This document shows, piece by piece, positions 16,513 to 26,462 of a DNA stretch of 64,000 nt (the stretch's first letter is position 1; every line of letters begins with the position of its first letter). A program made the translations under genes and the position numbers. This stretch comes from an uncultured Burkholderiales bacterium (GTDB lineage: Bacteria > Pseudomonadota > Gammaproteobacteria > Burkholderiales > Burkholderiaceae_C): contig CAIJIT010000055.1 of the NCBI GenBank assembly GCA_903820745.1, positions 1-64,000 on the forward strand. The letters are read 5' to 3'. A model generated the notes under the pieces. That model had not been told where the DNA came from and did no database searches. It was given only the letters and a program-made list of their open reading frames with translations.

Positions 16513-17391
16513 ATGTTCAAGCAACTCGGTTTGATCGGCTGCGGCCTGATGGGGGGATCGTTTGCGCTGGCGCTGAAAAAGGCCGGTCTGGTCGAGCATG
16601 TGGTCGGCTACAGCAGATCACCGGCGAGCAGCGCTGCCGCACAGCGCTTGGGCGCCATCGACAAGGTGGCCGATTCGGCGTTGCAGACGCTGGCGGGTTC
16701 GGACATCGTGGTGCTGGCCGTGCCGGTTTCGGCGACCGAAAGCAGTTTGCAGGAAATCAGCCCGCTGGTGCGCAAAGGTCTGCTGCTGATGGATGTCGGT
16801 TCGACCAAGTCCGATGTCATCGCCGCAGCAAGGCGCGCCCTGGGCGACAAGTTGCCCTCCTTCGTTCCCGCGCACCCGATTGCCGGCAAAGCCGCAGGCG
16901 GCATTGAGTATGCCGAAGCTGATCTTTACCAGGGCTGCAAAGTCATCCTCACGCCGCTGCCGCAAACCGATCCTGAACTGCTGGTCAAAGCCCATGAAGT
17001 CTGGTCAGCGCTCGGCGCGCAGGTCGTGGAGATGACCCCGGCTCATCATGACGCAGCCTTTGCTGCCGTCAGCCACCTGCCCCATCTGCTCGCCTTTGCC
17101 TATTTCCAGGCGATTGCCGGGCAGGCCTCGGGCGCCGAATTCTTGAGCCTGGCCGGCCCCGGTTTTCGCGATTTCACCCGCATCGCCGCCAGCGAACCGA
17201 CGGTCTGGCGCGATATTTTGCTGGCCAACAAAGACGAGGTGCTGTCCCAGGCTGGCCGGTTCAGACTCGCTCTGGCCGAACTCGAAGCCTTGCTGGTCAG
17301 CGGTGATGCGCCGGGCATCGAGGAACGCATTCGTCAAATATCCAGCGCACGCAGTCAATGGCAGCTGGCTGATTCGCGCCCACCGCGCTGA
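16513..17391 (+). CDS. tyrA: Prephenate dehydrogenase
   Basis: This 292-residue NAD(P)-dependent enzyme converts prephenate to 4-hydroxyphenylpyruvate for tyrosine. The Rossmann motif [20 protein letters not shown] begins almost at the N-terminus. This supports the ATG at 16513, one base after pheA, rather than an upstream start inside pheA. Other family marks are [32 protein letters not shown] and [13 protein letters not shown]. There is no fused chorismate mutase or ACT domain. In several relatives hisC lies between pheA and tyrA, and it is absent here. Confidence 0.95.
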   Translation: MFKQLGLIGCGLMGGSFALALKKAGLVEHVVGYSRSPASSAAAQRLGAIDKVADSALQTLAGSDIVVLAVPVSATESSLQEISPLVRKGLLLMDVGSTKSDVIAAARRALGDKLPSFVPAHPIAGKAAGGIEYAEADLYQGCKVILTPLPQTDPELLVKAHEVWSALGAQVVEMTPAHHDAAFAAVSHLPHLLAFAYFQAIAGQASGAEFLSLAGPGFRDFTRIAASEPTVWRDILLANKDEVLSQAGRFRLALAELEALLVSGDAPGIEERIRQISSARSQWQLADSRPPR

Positions 17392-17411
17392 CTCGGCCAA
17401 CCGTCAGAACC

Positions 17412-19433
17412 ATGTACAAAATTCCCTTTCTCGATTTGCCGCCGCTGCGGTCTGCAGCAGGCACCGTGGTGCTGCCAGGCTCGAAGAGTATTTCCAACCG
17501 TGTGCTGCTGCTCGCAGGCCTGTCCGAGGGGGTCACGACAGTCCACGACCTGCTCGATTCGGACGATACGGCCGTGATGCTCGATGCCTTGCGCTCGCTG
17601 GGCTGCCAGTTGCAAAAGACAGCCGATGGCGTGCTGCAGGTCACCGGCATCGGTGGACAATTGAACGGGCTGGCAGATGCCCAGCTGTTTCTTGGCAATG
17701 CCGGCACGGCGATGCGGCCTTTGACCGCAGCGCTGGCCTTGCTGGCGGCCACACAGGGTGGTGAATTCAGGCTCAGCGGCGTGCCGCGTATGCATGAACG
17801 GCCGATCGGCGACCTGGTCAATGCCTTGCGCCTGCTCGGTTGCAAGATCGATTGCCTGGGCCAGCAAGGCTTTCCGCCGCTGCGCCTGAAGGGTCCGTCA
17901 AAGCTGGCACTCGACCAGGCGGTCAAGGTTCGCGGCGATGTGTCGAGCCAGTTCCTCACTGCGCTGCTGCTGGCCTTGCCGCTGGTCGCGACCGAACAGC
18001 CGATCACGATCGAAGTCGTCGGCGAGCTGATCTCCAAACCCTATGTCCAGATCACATTGGCTCTGCTAGAACGCTTCGGCATCCAGGTGCAGCGCGAAGG
18101 CTGGCAGCGCTTCACCATCCCCGCCGGCAGCCGCTACCGCTCACCTGGAACCATCCATATCGAAGGTGACGCTTCGTCGGCCTCCTACTTCGTCGCCCTC
18201 GGCGCGATCGCTGCAACATCTGCGCCACTGCGCATTGAAGGCGTCGGCTCAGCCAGCCTGCAAGGCGATGTGCGGTTTGTCGAGGCGGCGCAGGCGATGG
18301 GCGCCTTGGTCGAGGCCGGGCCGAACTGGCTTGAAGTGCGGCGCGGTACCTGGCCGCTGCGCGGCATCGATCTCGATTGCAACCATATTCCCGACGCCGC
18401 GATGACGCTGGCGGTGATGGCGCTCTATGCCGATGCGCCGACCACCCTGCGCAATATCGCCAGTTGGCGGGTCAAGGAGACCGACCGCATCGCAGCGATG
18501 GCGACCGAGTTGCGCAAGCTAGGTGCCAGCGTCGATGAAGGCCCGGACTGGTTGCGCGTCCACCCCTTGCTGAACTGGCAAGCCGCCGCCATCCACACGT
18601 ATGACGATCACCGGGTGGCGATGTGCTTCGCGCTGGCCGCCTTCAATGGCCTGGTCACGACGACTGCAGTACCGGTGCGGATCCTCGATCCGCAATGCGT
18701 GGCCAAGACTTTCCCCGACTATTTCGAAGCCCTGTTCAGCGTGGTCGAGGCCAGGCCGGAGGACATCCCGGTGATCACGATCGACGGCCCGACCGCCTCA
18801 GGCAAGGGCACATTGACCGAACTGGTCGCTGCGGTCCTGGGCTACGCTGTGCTGGATTCGGGTTCGCTGTACCGAGCATGTGCGCTGGCGGCGCATCAGT
18901 CAGGCATCAATCTGGACAATGGTTTGGCGGTGGCTGCAAGGGCTGCAAGCTTGAAGCTGTCCTTCCAGGCCGGCCGGGTCTGGCTTGACGGTCTGGACAT
19001 CAGCGAGGCCTTGCGCAGCGAAACCACCGGCTTGATGGCCTCGCAAGTGGCTGTCCACCAGCAAGTGCGCGAGGCATTGAATCAACTGCAGCTGAACTTT
19101 CGACGCTTGCCCGGGCTGATCGCCGATGGTCGCGACATGGGAACTGCGGTTTTTCCGGATGCGGGCCTGAAGGTATTTTTGACCGCGAGTGCGGCAACGC
19201 GCGCCGAACGCCGCTTCAAGCAATTGATTTCCAAGGGAATTTCGGCTAATATCGACGGCTTGCGCGAGGATTTGGAGGCGCGGGACGCAAGGGATAAAAC
19301 TCGCAGCGCCTCGCCTTTGATCGCCGCAGCAGACGCGCTGATGCTCGACAACTCGGCCCAGACCATTGAGGAATCAAAGGTGATGGTGCTGGATTGGTGG
19401 TCCCAGCGCAGGCCTTTTTCAGTTCAGCGTTGA
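17412..19433 (+). CDS. aroA-cmk: Fused EPSP synthase - cytidylate kinase
   Basis: A single 673-residue frame encodes two enzymes. Residues about 1-445 are 5-enolpyruvylshikimate-3-phosphate synthase ([65 protein letters not shown]). Residues about 453-673 are cytidylate kinase ([16 protein letters not shown]-loop, then [33 protein letters not shown]). A linker of roughly eight residues joins them, with no stop or internal ribosome binding site that I can see. Adjacent aroA and cmk genes are common in Betaproteobacteria, and fused forms are annotated in some Burkholderiales. The fusion couples shikimate synthesis and CMP recycling only physically, since the reactions are unrelated. Confidence 0.95.
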   Translation: MYKIPFLDLPPLRSAAGTVVLPGSKSISNRVLLLAGLSEGVTTVHDLLDSDDTAVMLDALRSLGCQLQKTADGVLQVTGIGGQLNGLADAQLFLGNAGTAMRPLTAALALLAATQGGEFRLSGVPRMHERPIGDLVNALRLLGCKIDCLGQQGFPPLRLKGPSKLALDQAVKVRGDVSSQFLTALLLALPLVATEQPITIEVVGELISKPYVQITLALLERFGIQVQREGWQRFTIPAGSRYRSPGTIHIEGDASSASYFVALGAIAATSAPLRIEGVGSASLQGDVRFVEAAQAMGALVEAGPNWLEVRRGTWPLRGIDLDCNHIPDAAMTLAVMALYADAPTTLRNIASWRVKETDRIAAMATELRKLGASVDEGPDWLRVHPLLNWQAAAIHTYDDHRVAMCFALAAFNGLVTTTAVPVRILDPQCVAKTFPDYFEALFSVVEARPEDIPVITIDGPTASGKGTLTELVAAVLGYAVLDSGSLYRACALAAHQSGINLDNGLAVAARAASLKLSFQAGRVWLDGLDISEALRSETTGLMASQVAVHQQVREALNQLQLNFRRLPGLIADGRDMGTAVFPDAGLKVFLTASAATRAERRFKQLISKGISANIDGLREDLEARDARDKTRSASPLIAAADALMLDNSAQTIEESKVMVLDWWSQRRPFSVQR

Positions 19434-19603
19434 ACTATTGACGGCACAGGCCTGAGAAGCCACGGTTCGCCCACCCTCTTCTTCCGAGCGTCAGCTCATG
19501 TGTTTCAAACACAGGAGGGTAGCGATTTTTGCAACCTAACCCGCAAGACCTCTTGCACCCACCGCCAGCGTACAAACGCCTTGTCAGCCGGCCAGGAAAC
19601 TCC

Positions 19604-21316
19604 ATGTCACAAACCCAAACCGCAACCTTTGCTCCCGACTCGTTCGCAGCAATGTTCGAAGATTCGCTGCAGCGCTCAGATCTGCGCGCCGGCGAAGTCA
19701 TCTCTGCCGAAGTGGTGCGCGTCGAGCACAGCTTCGTCGTCGTCAACGCCGGCCTCAAGTCCGAAGCCTACGTGCCGATCGAGGAATTCAAGAACGACCA
19801 AGGCGAGCTTGAAGTTCAAGTCGGCGACTTCGTTTCGGTCGCCATCGAAGCGATTGAAAACGGCTACGGCGACACCATCCTGTCGCGCGACAAGGCCAAG
19901 CGCCTGGCCTCATGGCTGTCGCTGGAAGTTGCCCTCGACTCCGGCGACTTCGTCACCGGCACTGTCTCTGGCAAGGTCAAGGGCGGTCTGACCGTTCTGG
20001 TCAACGGCATCCGCGCTTTCCTGCCTGGTTCACTGCTCGACACCCGCCCGGTGAAGGACATGAGCCCGTACGAAGGCAAGACGATGGAATTCAAGGTCAT
20101 CAAGCTCGACCGCAAGCGCAACAACGTCGTGTTGTCGCGCCGTGCTGTGGTTGAAGCTTCGATGGGCGAAGAACGTGCCAAGCTGCTTGAAACACTGTCC
20201 GAGGGCGCGATCGTCCACGGCGTGGTCAAGAACATCACGGAATACGGCGCCTTCGTCGATCTGGGTGGCATCGATGGCTTGCTGCACATCACCGACATGG
20301 CATGGCGTCGTGTGCGTCATCCAAGCGAAGTGGTCACTGTCGGTCAGGAACTGACGGCCAAGGTGCTGAAGTTCGACGCCGAGAAGAACCGCGTTTCGCT
20401 GGGCCTGAAGCAATTGGGCGACGACCCATGGTTCGGCGTTGCACGCCGTTACCCGACCAGCACCCGTCTGTTCGGCAAGGTCACCAACATTGCTGATTAC
20501 GGCGCATTCGTTGAAATCGAGCCGGGCATCGAAGGTTTGGTGCACGTCTCCGAAATGGACTGGACCAACAAGAACATCGCACCGGCCAAGCTGGTTTCGC
20601 TGGGCGATGAAGTTGAAGTCATGGTTCTGGAAATCGACGAAGACAAGCGTCGCATTTCGCTGGGCATGAAGCAGTGCAAGGCCAATCCTTGGGAAGATTT
20701 CGCCGAGAACGTCAAGCGCGGCGACCGCGTCAAGGGCCCGGTCAAGTCGATCACCGACTTCGGCGTGTTCGTTGGTCTGGCACAAGGCATCGATGGTCTG
20801 GTCCATCTGTCCGACCTGTCTTGGAACGAAACCGGCGAAGCTGCCGTTCGCAACTTCAAGAAGGGCCAGGAAGTCGAAGCCCTGGTGCTGGCAGTCGACG
20901 TCGAGCGCGAGCGTATCTCGCTGGGCATCAAGCAGCTCGACAGCGATCCTTTCACCAGCTACACCACGGTCAATGACCGCGGCATGGTGGTGACGGGCAA
21001 GGTCAAGACGGTCGATGCACGCGGTGCCGAGATCGAATTGGCTGAAGACGTGCTCGGCTATCTGCGCGCTTCGGAAATCTCGCGCGACCGCGTTGAAGAT
21101 GCCCGCAGCATGCTGAAGGAAGGCGACGAAGTCTCGACGCTGATCGTCAGCATCGACCGCAAGACGCGCAACATCCAGCTGTCGATCAAGGCCAAGGACA
21201 ATGCCGACAACCAGGAAGCCATGCAGCGCCTGTCGGCCACCTCGGAGCGTGAAAACGCCGGCACCACCAGCCTGGGCGCATTGCTGCGTGCCAAGCTCGA
21301 CCAAGGCAGCAATTAA
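19604..21316 (+). CDS. rpsA: 30S ribosomal protein S1
   Basis: This 570-residue protein has six S1 RNA-binding repeats (for example [57 protein letters not shown]). It brings structured mRNA to the 30S subunit. The start MSQTQTATF at 19604 is preferred over an in-frame ATG at 19529 because AGGAAAC precedes it and it matches the family N-terminus. The 170-nt leader after aroA-cmk probably holds its own promoter and a target for autogenous control, but I see no clear motif. A strong terminator follows. Confidence 0.97.
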   Translation: MSQTQTATFAPDSFAAMFEDSLQRSDLRAGEVISAEVVRVEHSFVVVNAGLKSEAYVPIEEFKNDQGELEVQVGDFVSVAIEAIENGYGDTILSRDKAKRLASWLSLEVALDSGDFVTGTVSGKVKGGLTVLVNGIRAFLPGSLLDTRPVKDMSPYEGKTMEFKVIKLDRKRNNVVLSRRAVVEASMGEERAKLLETLSEGAIVHGVVKNITEYGAFVDLGGIDGLLHITDMAWRRVRHPSEVVTVGQELTAKVLKFDAEKNRVSLGLKQLGDDPWFGVARRYPTSTRLFGKVTNIADYGAFVEIEPGIEGLVHVSEMDWTNKNIAPAKLVSLGDEVEVMVLEIDEDKRRISLGMKQCKANPWEDFAENVKRGDRVKGPVKSITDFGVFVGLAQGIDGLVHLSDLSWNETGEAAVRNFKKGQEVEALVLAVDVERERISLGIKQLDSDPFTSYTTVNDRGMVVTGKVKTVDARGAEIELAEDVLGYLRASEISRDRVEDARSMLKEGDEVSTLIVSIDRKTRNIQLSIKAKDNADNQEAMQRLSATSERENAGTTSLGALLRAKLDQGSN

Positions 21317-21369
21317 TTTATTGCCCTGAAGCGGCGACGAGCGAACGCTTGTTGCCGCAGTCGAACCGG

Positions 21370-21403
21370 ATGGCTCGCCAATTTATGATGGCGGGCCATT
21401 TTT
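21370..21403 (+). terminator. Rho-independent terminator after rpsA
   Basis: ATGGCTCGCCA (21370-21380) pairs with TGGCGGGCCAT (21389-21399) around an 8-nt loop, 11 pairs including one G-U, and runs into five T. ihfB begins 18 nt later, so ihfB needs readthrough or its own promoter. Confidence 0.85.
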
Positions 21404-21421
21404 ACTTTCAAATCGAGCGGG

Positions 21422-21766
21422 ATGCCAATGACCAGATCTGACCTCGTTGCGCTGCTGGCCTTGCGTTTCGGTCAACTGACCCAACGCGATACTGAATTCG
21501 CCGTCAAGACGATTCTCGATGCCATGTCCGACGCCCTGGCGCGCGGCCACCGGATCGAAATCCGCGGCTTCGGCAGTTTTCAGGTCAACCGCCGCCCTCC
21601 CCGCAAAGGTCGCAACCCGCGCAGCGGTGAACAGGTGCTGATTCCCGAAAAGCTCGTGCCACATTTCAAGCCAGGCAAAGCCCTGCGCGAGCAGGTCGAT
21701 GCCGAATTGCCTGCCGATCAACAACCCGCGCAAGAGTCGCGCCGCAGCAGTCCGCCGCAGCCTTAA
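21422..21766 (+). CDS. ihfB: Integration host factor subunit beta
   Basis: This 114-residue DNA-bending protein of the HU/IHF family has [19 protein letters not shown] at the N-terminus, the beta-arm [20 protein letters not shown] and the [13 protein letters not shown] stretch typical of IHF-beta. It has about 15-20 extra C-terminal residues rich in Gln/Pro/Ser. The start may be 21422 or 21428 (ATGCCAATG). The order rpsA-ihfB-lapA-lapB is conserved in proteobacteria. Confidence 0.95.
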   Translation: MPMTRSDLVALLALRFGQLTQRDTEFAVKTILDAMSDALARGHRIEIRGFGSFQVNRRPPRKGRNPRSGEQVLIPEKLVPHFKPGKALREQVDAELPADQQPAQESRRSSPPQP

Positions 21767-21777
21767 ACTCCTGACCC

Positions 21778-22059
21778 ATGCGATTCTTCGTCTGGCTCTT
21801 GCGGGCCTTCCTCTTTTTTACCCTGTTTGCCTTTGCGCTGAACAACAGCCAGGAGGCTTCGGTGCGCTGGTTTTTCGGCCATGAATGGCGCGCGCCGCAG
21901 GTCATCATCGTGCTGCTGGCCTTCGGTCTGGGTTGCGCAGTCGGTGTGCTGGCGATGGTGCCGGCCTGGTGGCGGCATCGCCGCAAAGCGCAGGCTACAG
22001 ATAATGGTTTGAATCCCACCCCATCGAGCGCTGCGACGCCGCTGCACGATGGACTTTGA
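21778..22059 (+). CDS. lapA: LapA (DUF1049) inner-membrane protein
   Basis: This 93-residue protein has two transmembrane segments (LLRAFLFFTLFAFAL and VIIVLLAFGLGCAVGVLAMV) separated by the conserved NNSQEASVRWFFG. With LapB it takes part in lipopolysaccharide assembly and regulation of LpxC turnover. It overlaps lapB by 11 nt, indicating coupled translation. Confidence 0.9.
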   Translation: MRFFVWLLRAFLFFTLFAFALNNSQEASVRWFFGHEWRAPQVIIVLLAFGLGCAVGVLAMVPAWWRHRRKAQATDNGLNPTPSSAATPLHDGL

Positions 22060-23197
22060 CCTGCGCTGGCTGCTGTTCGTTTTGCCAACGGCGTTTGCCG
22101 TCGGCTGGCTTGCTTCCAAGCTCGATACCCGGCAGTGGAAACGCGAGCAGCAAGGTGCTCCGAAAGCGTATTTCAAGGGTCTCAACCTGCTGCTCAACGA
22201 CCAGCAGGACAAGGCCATCGACGCCTTCATCGAGGCCGTGCAGCGCGACCCTGACACGTCGGAGCTGCATTTTGCCCTGGGTAATTTGTTCAGGCGTCGC
22301 GGCGAGTACGAGCGTGCGGTGCGCGTGCACCAACATCTGCTGCAGCGCGGCGACCTGCCGCGCCAGGAGCGTGAACGGGCCCAATATGCGCTGGCCCAGG
22401 ATTTTCTCAAAGCCGGACTTTTTGACCGTGCCGAAACGGCTTTTTCAGCCTTGCGCGGTACTGCTTTCGAGAGCGAAGCCGAGCTGGCCTTGCTGTCGCT
22501 GTTCGAGCGCACCCGCGATTGGCGCCAGGCCGCCGATGTCGCGCGGCGCCTGGAACAGGCCGGCACTGCCTCATTTGCATCCCGGATTGCGCATTACCTC
22601 TGCGAGATGGCCTTGCAAGCCCAGGCGCGCAACCAGGACGGTGAAGCCGCAGACCTGCTGGCGCAAGCCCGCCAAGTCGCCCCGCAGGCAGCCAGAGCCC
22701 ATGTGCTGGGTGGCCAGATGTTGGCCCGGCAAGGTCAACCCGCAGCGGCGATGGCCGCTTTTGCCGAACTGCTGGTGGTGAACCCGGCCGCGTTCAGCCT
22801 GGTCGCCAATGACTATGCCGAAGCGGCGCAAGCGGCGGGCTGTCCGGAGCAGGCATTGCCCCTGTTGAGCGCCCAATACCAGCGCGTGCCGAGCATGCAG
22901 TTGCTGCAGGCGATCGCCAGGCTCGAGCCTGCCAGCGGCCTGCAGCGCCAACGTCTGACCCGCCATCTGCGTGTTCAGCCAAGCCTGTCGGCAGCGCGTG
23001 AATTGCTGACCCAAAGCCAGAACCTGCTCAGCGCTGAAGAAGCGCCGCTTGTCAATGCGGCGATCGACCTGGCGCTGCGCCCGCTGCAACGCTACCGCTG
23101 TGCAGCCTGCGGTTTCGAGGCCCAGCATTATTTCTGGCAATGCCCGGGCTGCCTGACCTGGGACAGCTACCCGCCGCGCCATGTTGAAGAGCTGTGA
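22049..23197 (+). CDS. lapB: LapB, LPS assembly TPR protein
   Basis: This 382-residue protein has an N-terminal membrane anchor (WLLFVLPTAFAVGWLASKL), a series of TPR repeats (ALGNLFRRRGEYERAVRVHQ and others) and a C-terminal rubredoxin-like metal domain with C351, C354, C365 and C368 (YRCAACGF, WQCPGCLTWDSYP). LapB recruits FtsH to LpxC and so sets LPS synthesis. The region downstream is a glycosyltransferase block, which fits an envelope context. Confidence 0.95.
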   Translation: MDFDLRWLLFVLPTAFAVGWLASKLDTRQWKREQQGAPKAYFKGLNLLLNDQQDKAIDAFIEAVQRDPDTSELHFALGNLFRRRGEYERAVRVHQHLLQRGDLPRQERERAQYALAQDFLKAGLFDRAETAFSALRGTAFESEAELALLSLFERTRDWRQAADVARRLEQAGTASFASRIAHYLCEMALQAQARNQDGEAADLLAQARQVAPQAARAHVLGGQMLARQGQPAAAMAAFAELLVVNPAAFSLVANDYAEAAQAAGCPEQALPLLSAQYQRVPSMQLLQAIARLEPASGLQRQRLTRHLRVQPSLSAARELLTQSQNLLSAEEAPLVNAAIDLALRPLQRYRCAACGFEAQHYFWQCPGCLTWDSYPPRHVEEL

Positions 23198-23201
23198 CCC
23201 G

Positions 23202-23942
23202 ATGCGCCAAGAACGAGTCATCCTGTGCATGAAATGGGGCCAGAAATACGGCCCCGACTATGTGAACCGGCTCTACGCGATGGTGAAGCGTCATCTGCGC
23301 GGCGAATTTCGTTTCGTCTGCCTGACTGACCGGGTGGAAGGCATCCGCGCCGAAGTGCTGTGCCTGCCGATCCCCGAGCTGACCCTGCCCAATGGCGAGC
23401 CCGAGCGCGGCTGGAAGAAGCTCACCACCTTCAGCCCCGAGCTCGGCGCCATACACGGGCTAAAGGGGACGGCCTTGTTCCTCGACCTCGATGTGGTGAT
23501 CGTCGATGACATCACGCCGTTCTTCGAAGTCCCCGGTGAGTTCCTGATCATTCACGATTGGAAGCGGCCCTGGCGCGTGACCGGCAATTCATCGGTCTAC
23601 CGCTTTCAGCTCGGCGCCCATGACGATGTGTTGACCCAGTTCCGTGCCAATCAGGCCCAGGTCAAACAAGAGTTCCGCAATGAGCAGGCCTATCTGTCCG
23701 ACCTGCTGCATCAGCAGGGCAAGCTGAGCTACTGGGACGCATCGTGGTGTGCCAGCTTCAAGTACCACTGCATTCCTTTCTGGCCGAGCAGCTATTGGCG
23801 CGAGCCCTTCGTTCCGGCAGGCTGCCGCATCGTGATTTTTCACGGCGTGGTCAACCCGCCCGATGCGCTGGCCGGACGCAATAACGGCAACTGGCGCCAT
23901 GCCAGGCCGGCGCATTGGATTGCCGGACATTGGTGCGAGTAA
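23202..23942 (+). CDS. Glycosyltransferase-like protein
   Basis: This roughly 246-residue soluble protein starts ERVILCMKWGQKYGPDYVNR and has an acidic DxD-type motif in ALFLDLDVVIVDD, the usual nucleotide-sugar and metal site of GT-A folds. A conserved EQAYLSDLLHQQGKL stretch resembles GT8-like enzymes. The start at 23202 is chosen over an in-frame ATG at 23181 that would overlap lapB. It sits three bases before a GT25 gene, and the two probably build LPS core or O-chain. Acceptor and sugar are not predictable. Confidence 0.75.
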   Translation: MRQERVILCMKWGQKYGPDYVNRLYAMVKRHLRGEFRFVCLTDRVEGIRAEVLCLPIPELTLPNGEPERGWKKLTTFSPELGAIHGLKGTALFLDLDVVIVDDITPFFEVPGEFLIIHDWKRPWRVTGNSSVYRFQLGAHDDVLTQFRANQAQVKQEFRNEQAYLSDLLHQQGKLSYWDASWCASFKYHCIPFWPSSYWREPFVPAGCRIVIFHGVVNPPDALAGRNNGNWRHARPAHWIAGHWCE

Positions 23943-23944
23943 GC

Positions 23945-24664
23945 GTGCTGCCTATCCTCTTCATCAACCTCGACAGCGACGGCGCCCGCCGCGAGCGGAT
24001 GGAAGCTGAATTCAGCTGCCTGGGGCTGACATCCGAGCGTTTCGCCGCGACCCGCTGGACCGAATTGCCTGAGACAGAGCAGGCCCGTTTCTATTCGGCC
24101 ACGCTGAATTCAGCCCAGTTCCACAAGCCGCTGGTCGCTGGCGAAAAAGGTTGTTACACCAGCCACCTCTTGGCCTGGGCCTGGTTGCTGGCTTCAAAGC
24201 ACCCCGCGATGGTCTTGCTCGAGGATGATGTGGCGCTGCGGCCAGAATTCGGCGCGGTGATCAGCGCGATCGAGCAACTCCCCGCAAGCTGGGACATGAT
24301 CAAGCTGATCGGTCGCGACCAAGAGAAGTTGCGCGCTGCCCGCCCCTTGACCGCAGGGTTCGAACTGGTCGACTACCTGCGTGTGCCGAGCCTGACGGCC
24401 GGCTATGTCATCAGCCGCAGCGGTGCCCAAAAACTGCTCGACAGCCGCATCCCTTTTGGCCGACCGGTCGATGTTGACCTGCGTTACTGGTGGGAAAGCG
24501 GATTGAGGGTCCAGGGCGTGATGCCGGCGGCGATCACGCTGGACGACACCAGCCTGCAAAGCTCGATCGGTGCCAAGACCGCAGCAAGCGGTCTGGTGGC
24601 GAGCTGGCGAAAATTCCGCATCAAGGCCGCCTATTCGCTGCTCAACCGCTGGCACCAGCCATGA
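23945..24664 (+). CDS. GT25-family LPS glycosyltransferase
   Basis: This 239-residue protein matches the LPS biosynthesis GT25 pattern: PILFINLDSDGARRERMEAE at the N-terminus, GEKGCYTSHLLAWAWLL, then VLLEDDVALRP (acidic metal motif) and PSLTAGYVISRSGAQKLLD. Relatives add galactose or glucose to LPS core. The start is GTG at 23945, two bases after the previous stop, and it overlaps the next gene by ATGA. Confidence 0.85.
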   Translation: MLPILFINLDSDGARRERMEAEFSCLGLTSERFAATRWTELPETEQARFYSATLNSAQFHKPLVAGEKGCYTSHLLAWAWLLASKHPAMVLLEDDVALRPEFGAVISAIEQLPASWDMIKLIGRDQEKLRAARPLTAGFELVDYLRVPSLTAGYVISRSGAQKLLDSRIPFGRPVDVDLRYWWESGLRVQGVMPAAITLDDTSLQSSIGAKTAASGLVASWRKFRIKAAYSLLNRWHQP

Positions 24665-25479
24665 ACAAACCGGTAGTCCTCGTTTCCTGGGATGGCAGCA
24701 GCGAGCCGTTCGCGATGATCGCGCTGGACGCACAAGCCAACTTCGACTGGCTGCTGTTTGATTTCTCCGGTCGCCATCCGCCCGGCCCGATCAAGATGCG
24801 CGGGCAGCCTGTCGTCATGCTCGCCGGCCAGACCGAATGCAAGGGCGAGATCTACCAGGCTTTGGCCGAACATCTGGCCAGCCAGCAGCGGGTTCCCGAC
24901 TATGTGGCCTTGATCGACGACGACATCATCCTCGGCGTCAGCGACATCAACCGCGCCCTGCACTTGGCGCGCTGTGCCGAGCTCGATGTGTTCTCGCCGA
25001 CGCTGAGCCACGACAGCGACTACACCCACCGCTGGACCTTGCGCCAGCCCAACCGCCTCTACCGCGAGGTCGACTGGGTCGAGGTGATGATGCCCTTTTA
25101 CCGCGGCGCACTGTTCCTGGCCGGTCGGGATCATTACGCCGGCAATGTCTCGAGCTGGGGCATCGACAAATACCTGATACCGACGCTGCAGCAATTGCTC
25201 GGCATGCCGCAGACCGCCTTGCTCGATGCGGTGATGGCCAGCCACCGCAGGCCGATCACCAGTGGCCAGAAGGTCTACCGCAACGGGCGCAATGCGGCGC
25301 AGGAGAGCGCGCTGCTGAAAGAGCGCTGCCAAAGGTTGATCGCCGAGCAAAAACCCGAACTGCTGGGCAGCGACTGGTACCGCCGCATCTTTGTGCAGCG
25401 CCATCGCCGCACGCGCTGGCAACAGCTGAAATTCGGCCTGGGCCGCCCGCTGCGGCGCTGGCTCGAAGAAAGTACCTGA
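24661..25479 (+). CDS. Hypothetical protein, probable glycosyltransferase fold
   Basis: This 272-residue soluble protein is coupled to the GT25 gene by ATGA. It contains DYVALIDDDIILGVSDINRA, in which the DDD resembles a metal-binding DxD, then DVFSPTLSHDSDYTHRW and SSWGIDKYLIPTLQQLLG. The pattern recalls DUF707-like proteins, but I do not recognise the family with confidence. The basic C-terminus (RRTRWQQLKFGLGRPLRRW) could touch the membrane. Its place in the operon suggests a role in surface glycan synthesis. Confidence 0.65.
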   Translation: MNKPVVLVSWDGSSEPFAMIALDAQANFDWLLFDFSGRHPPGPIKMRGQPVVMLAGQTECKGEIYQALAEHLASQQRVPDYVALIDDDIILGVSDINRALHLARCAELDVFSPTLSHDSDYTHRWTLRQPNRLYREVDWVEVMMPFYRGALFLAGRDHYAGNVSSWGIDKYLIPTLQQLLGMPQTALLDAVMASHRRPITSGQKVYRNGRNAAQESALLKERCQRLIAEQKPELLGSDWYRRIFVQRHRRTRWQQLKFGLGRPLRRWLEEST

Positions 25480-25481
25480 GT

Positions 25482-26462
25482 TCAGCGCCGGCCTTGCCGG
25501 GTCAGCGTCCAGGCCGCGCTCTCGAGCCGGCATTTGAAGCTCTGCCACGACATCGCCAACCGCGAGGCATGGACATGCTGACGCAGCCGCCTGACGCTGT
25601 AGTGCCGCGCCCCCGGCTGCGGCCGCTGGTTCCAGAACTGCTGCAGCGCAGCGCCGATGCGTTCATGCGAAAAATAAGGCGTCAGCTGGTTGCCCGGCAG
25701 CCAGGGCTGCGAGGTGTAACGCAGATACAACTCGTCGTCGGCATCGACTGCCAGCACATGGTCGACCAGCGCTTCGATCGACGCAAAGCGCTCGGCGACG
25801 ATGAAGCTGTCTGGATTGAAATCCCGGGCGACATCGGGGTTGCCCCAGTAAATCGGCAAGCTGCCGGCCAGCATCGGTTCGAGCAGTTTTTCGGTCGTGT
25901 AGCCCGGCGTCGACGAATTCTCGAAAGCCAGGGTGAACTTGTACTGTCGGACAAACTCGAGCTTGTCCTCGACCCGATAACCCAGGTTGTTGAAATGCTT
26001 GCCACCCGAGTCAACGCGCTGGCGTCGGTTGAGCTGCTTGAAGGCCTGGTTGCGCATCGGACTGCGTCCGTTGGAGACCAGGAAATTACAGAATTTGGTC
26101 TTGGTGGCCAGCACAGCCCGGGCATCAAAGTCCGCTGGCTTGATCAGATTTTCAGCTTCAGCCAGGTAGAAGAAATAGATCGGCAACCTGATATTGCGGG
26201 GCTCATCAGGCAGCTCCATGCTGCTGAAGGCCAGGTCGCATTGCCCGAAATCGGGCAGCATGTTCTCGCCGGTGTGATAGATCTTCAACCCCTTGAAGTC
26301 CCAATGCTTGCGGCCCCAATCCGAATAGATCAGGACATCGGCCTGATGCATGTCCTGGACCCATTCGACCTCGGCAAATTTGCGCCACTGCGTCAGCCAC
26401 AAGTTGTTGTGCGGGTCGAAATTCCAGAGTTGGTCGCTGAAGGCCAGCCTGACTTTATCCAT
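25482..26462 (-). CDS. GT10-family (fucosyltransferase-like) enzyme
   Basis: This 326-residue protein carries the GT10 alpha-1,3-fucosyltransferase signature KFTLAFENSSTPGYTTEKLL, followed by PMLAGSLPIYWGNPDVARDF. GDP-fucose is the usual donor in this family, and no GDP-fucose synthesis genes are in the window, so the donor may differ. The gene converges on the preceding plus-strand block with a 2-nt gap and overlaps the upstream GT4 gene by 8 nt. Confidence 0.85.
   Translation of the reverse strand: MDKVRLAFSDQLWNFDPHNNLWLTQWRKFAEVEWVQDMHQADVLIYSDWGRKHWDFKGLKIYHTGENMLPDFGQCDLAFSSMELPDEPRNIRLPIYFFYLAEAENLIKPADFDARAVLATKTKFCNFLVSNGRSPMRNQAFKQLNRRQRVDSGGKHFNNLGYRVEDKLEFVRQYKFTLAFENSSTPGYTTEKLLEPMLAGSLPIYWGNPDVARDFNPDSFIVAERFASIEALVDHVLAVDADDELYLRYTSQPWLPGNQLTPYFSHERIGAALQQFWNQRPQPGARHYSVRRLRQHVHASRLAMSWQSFKCRLESAAWTLTRQGRR

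Noticed and set aside
20030-21304. Minus-strand frame of 424 codons over rpsA
   Set aside because: Shadow of rpsA repeats; rich in His/Gln/Leu with no domain.
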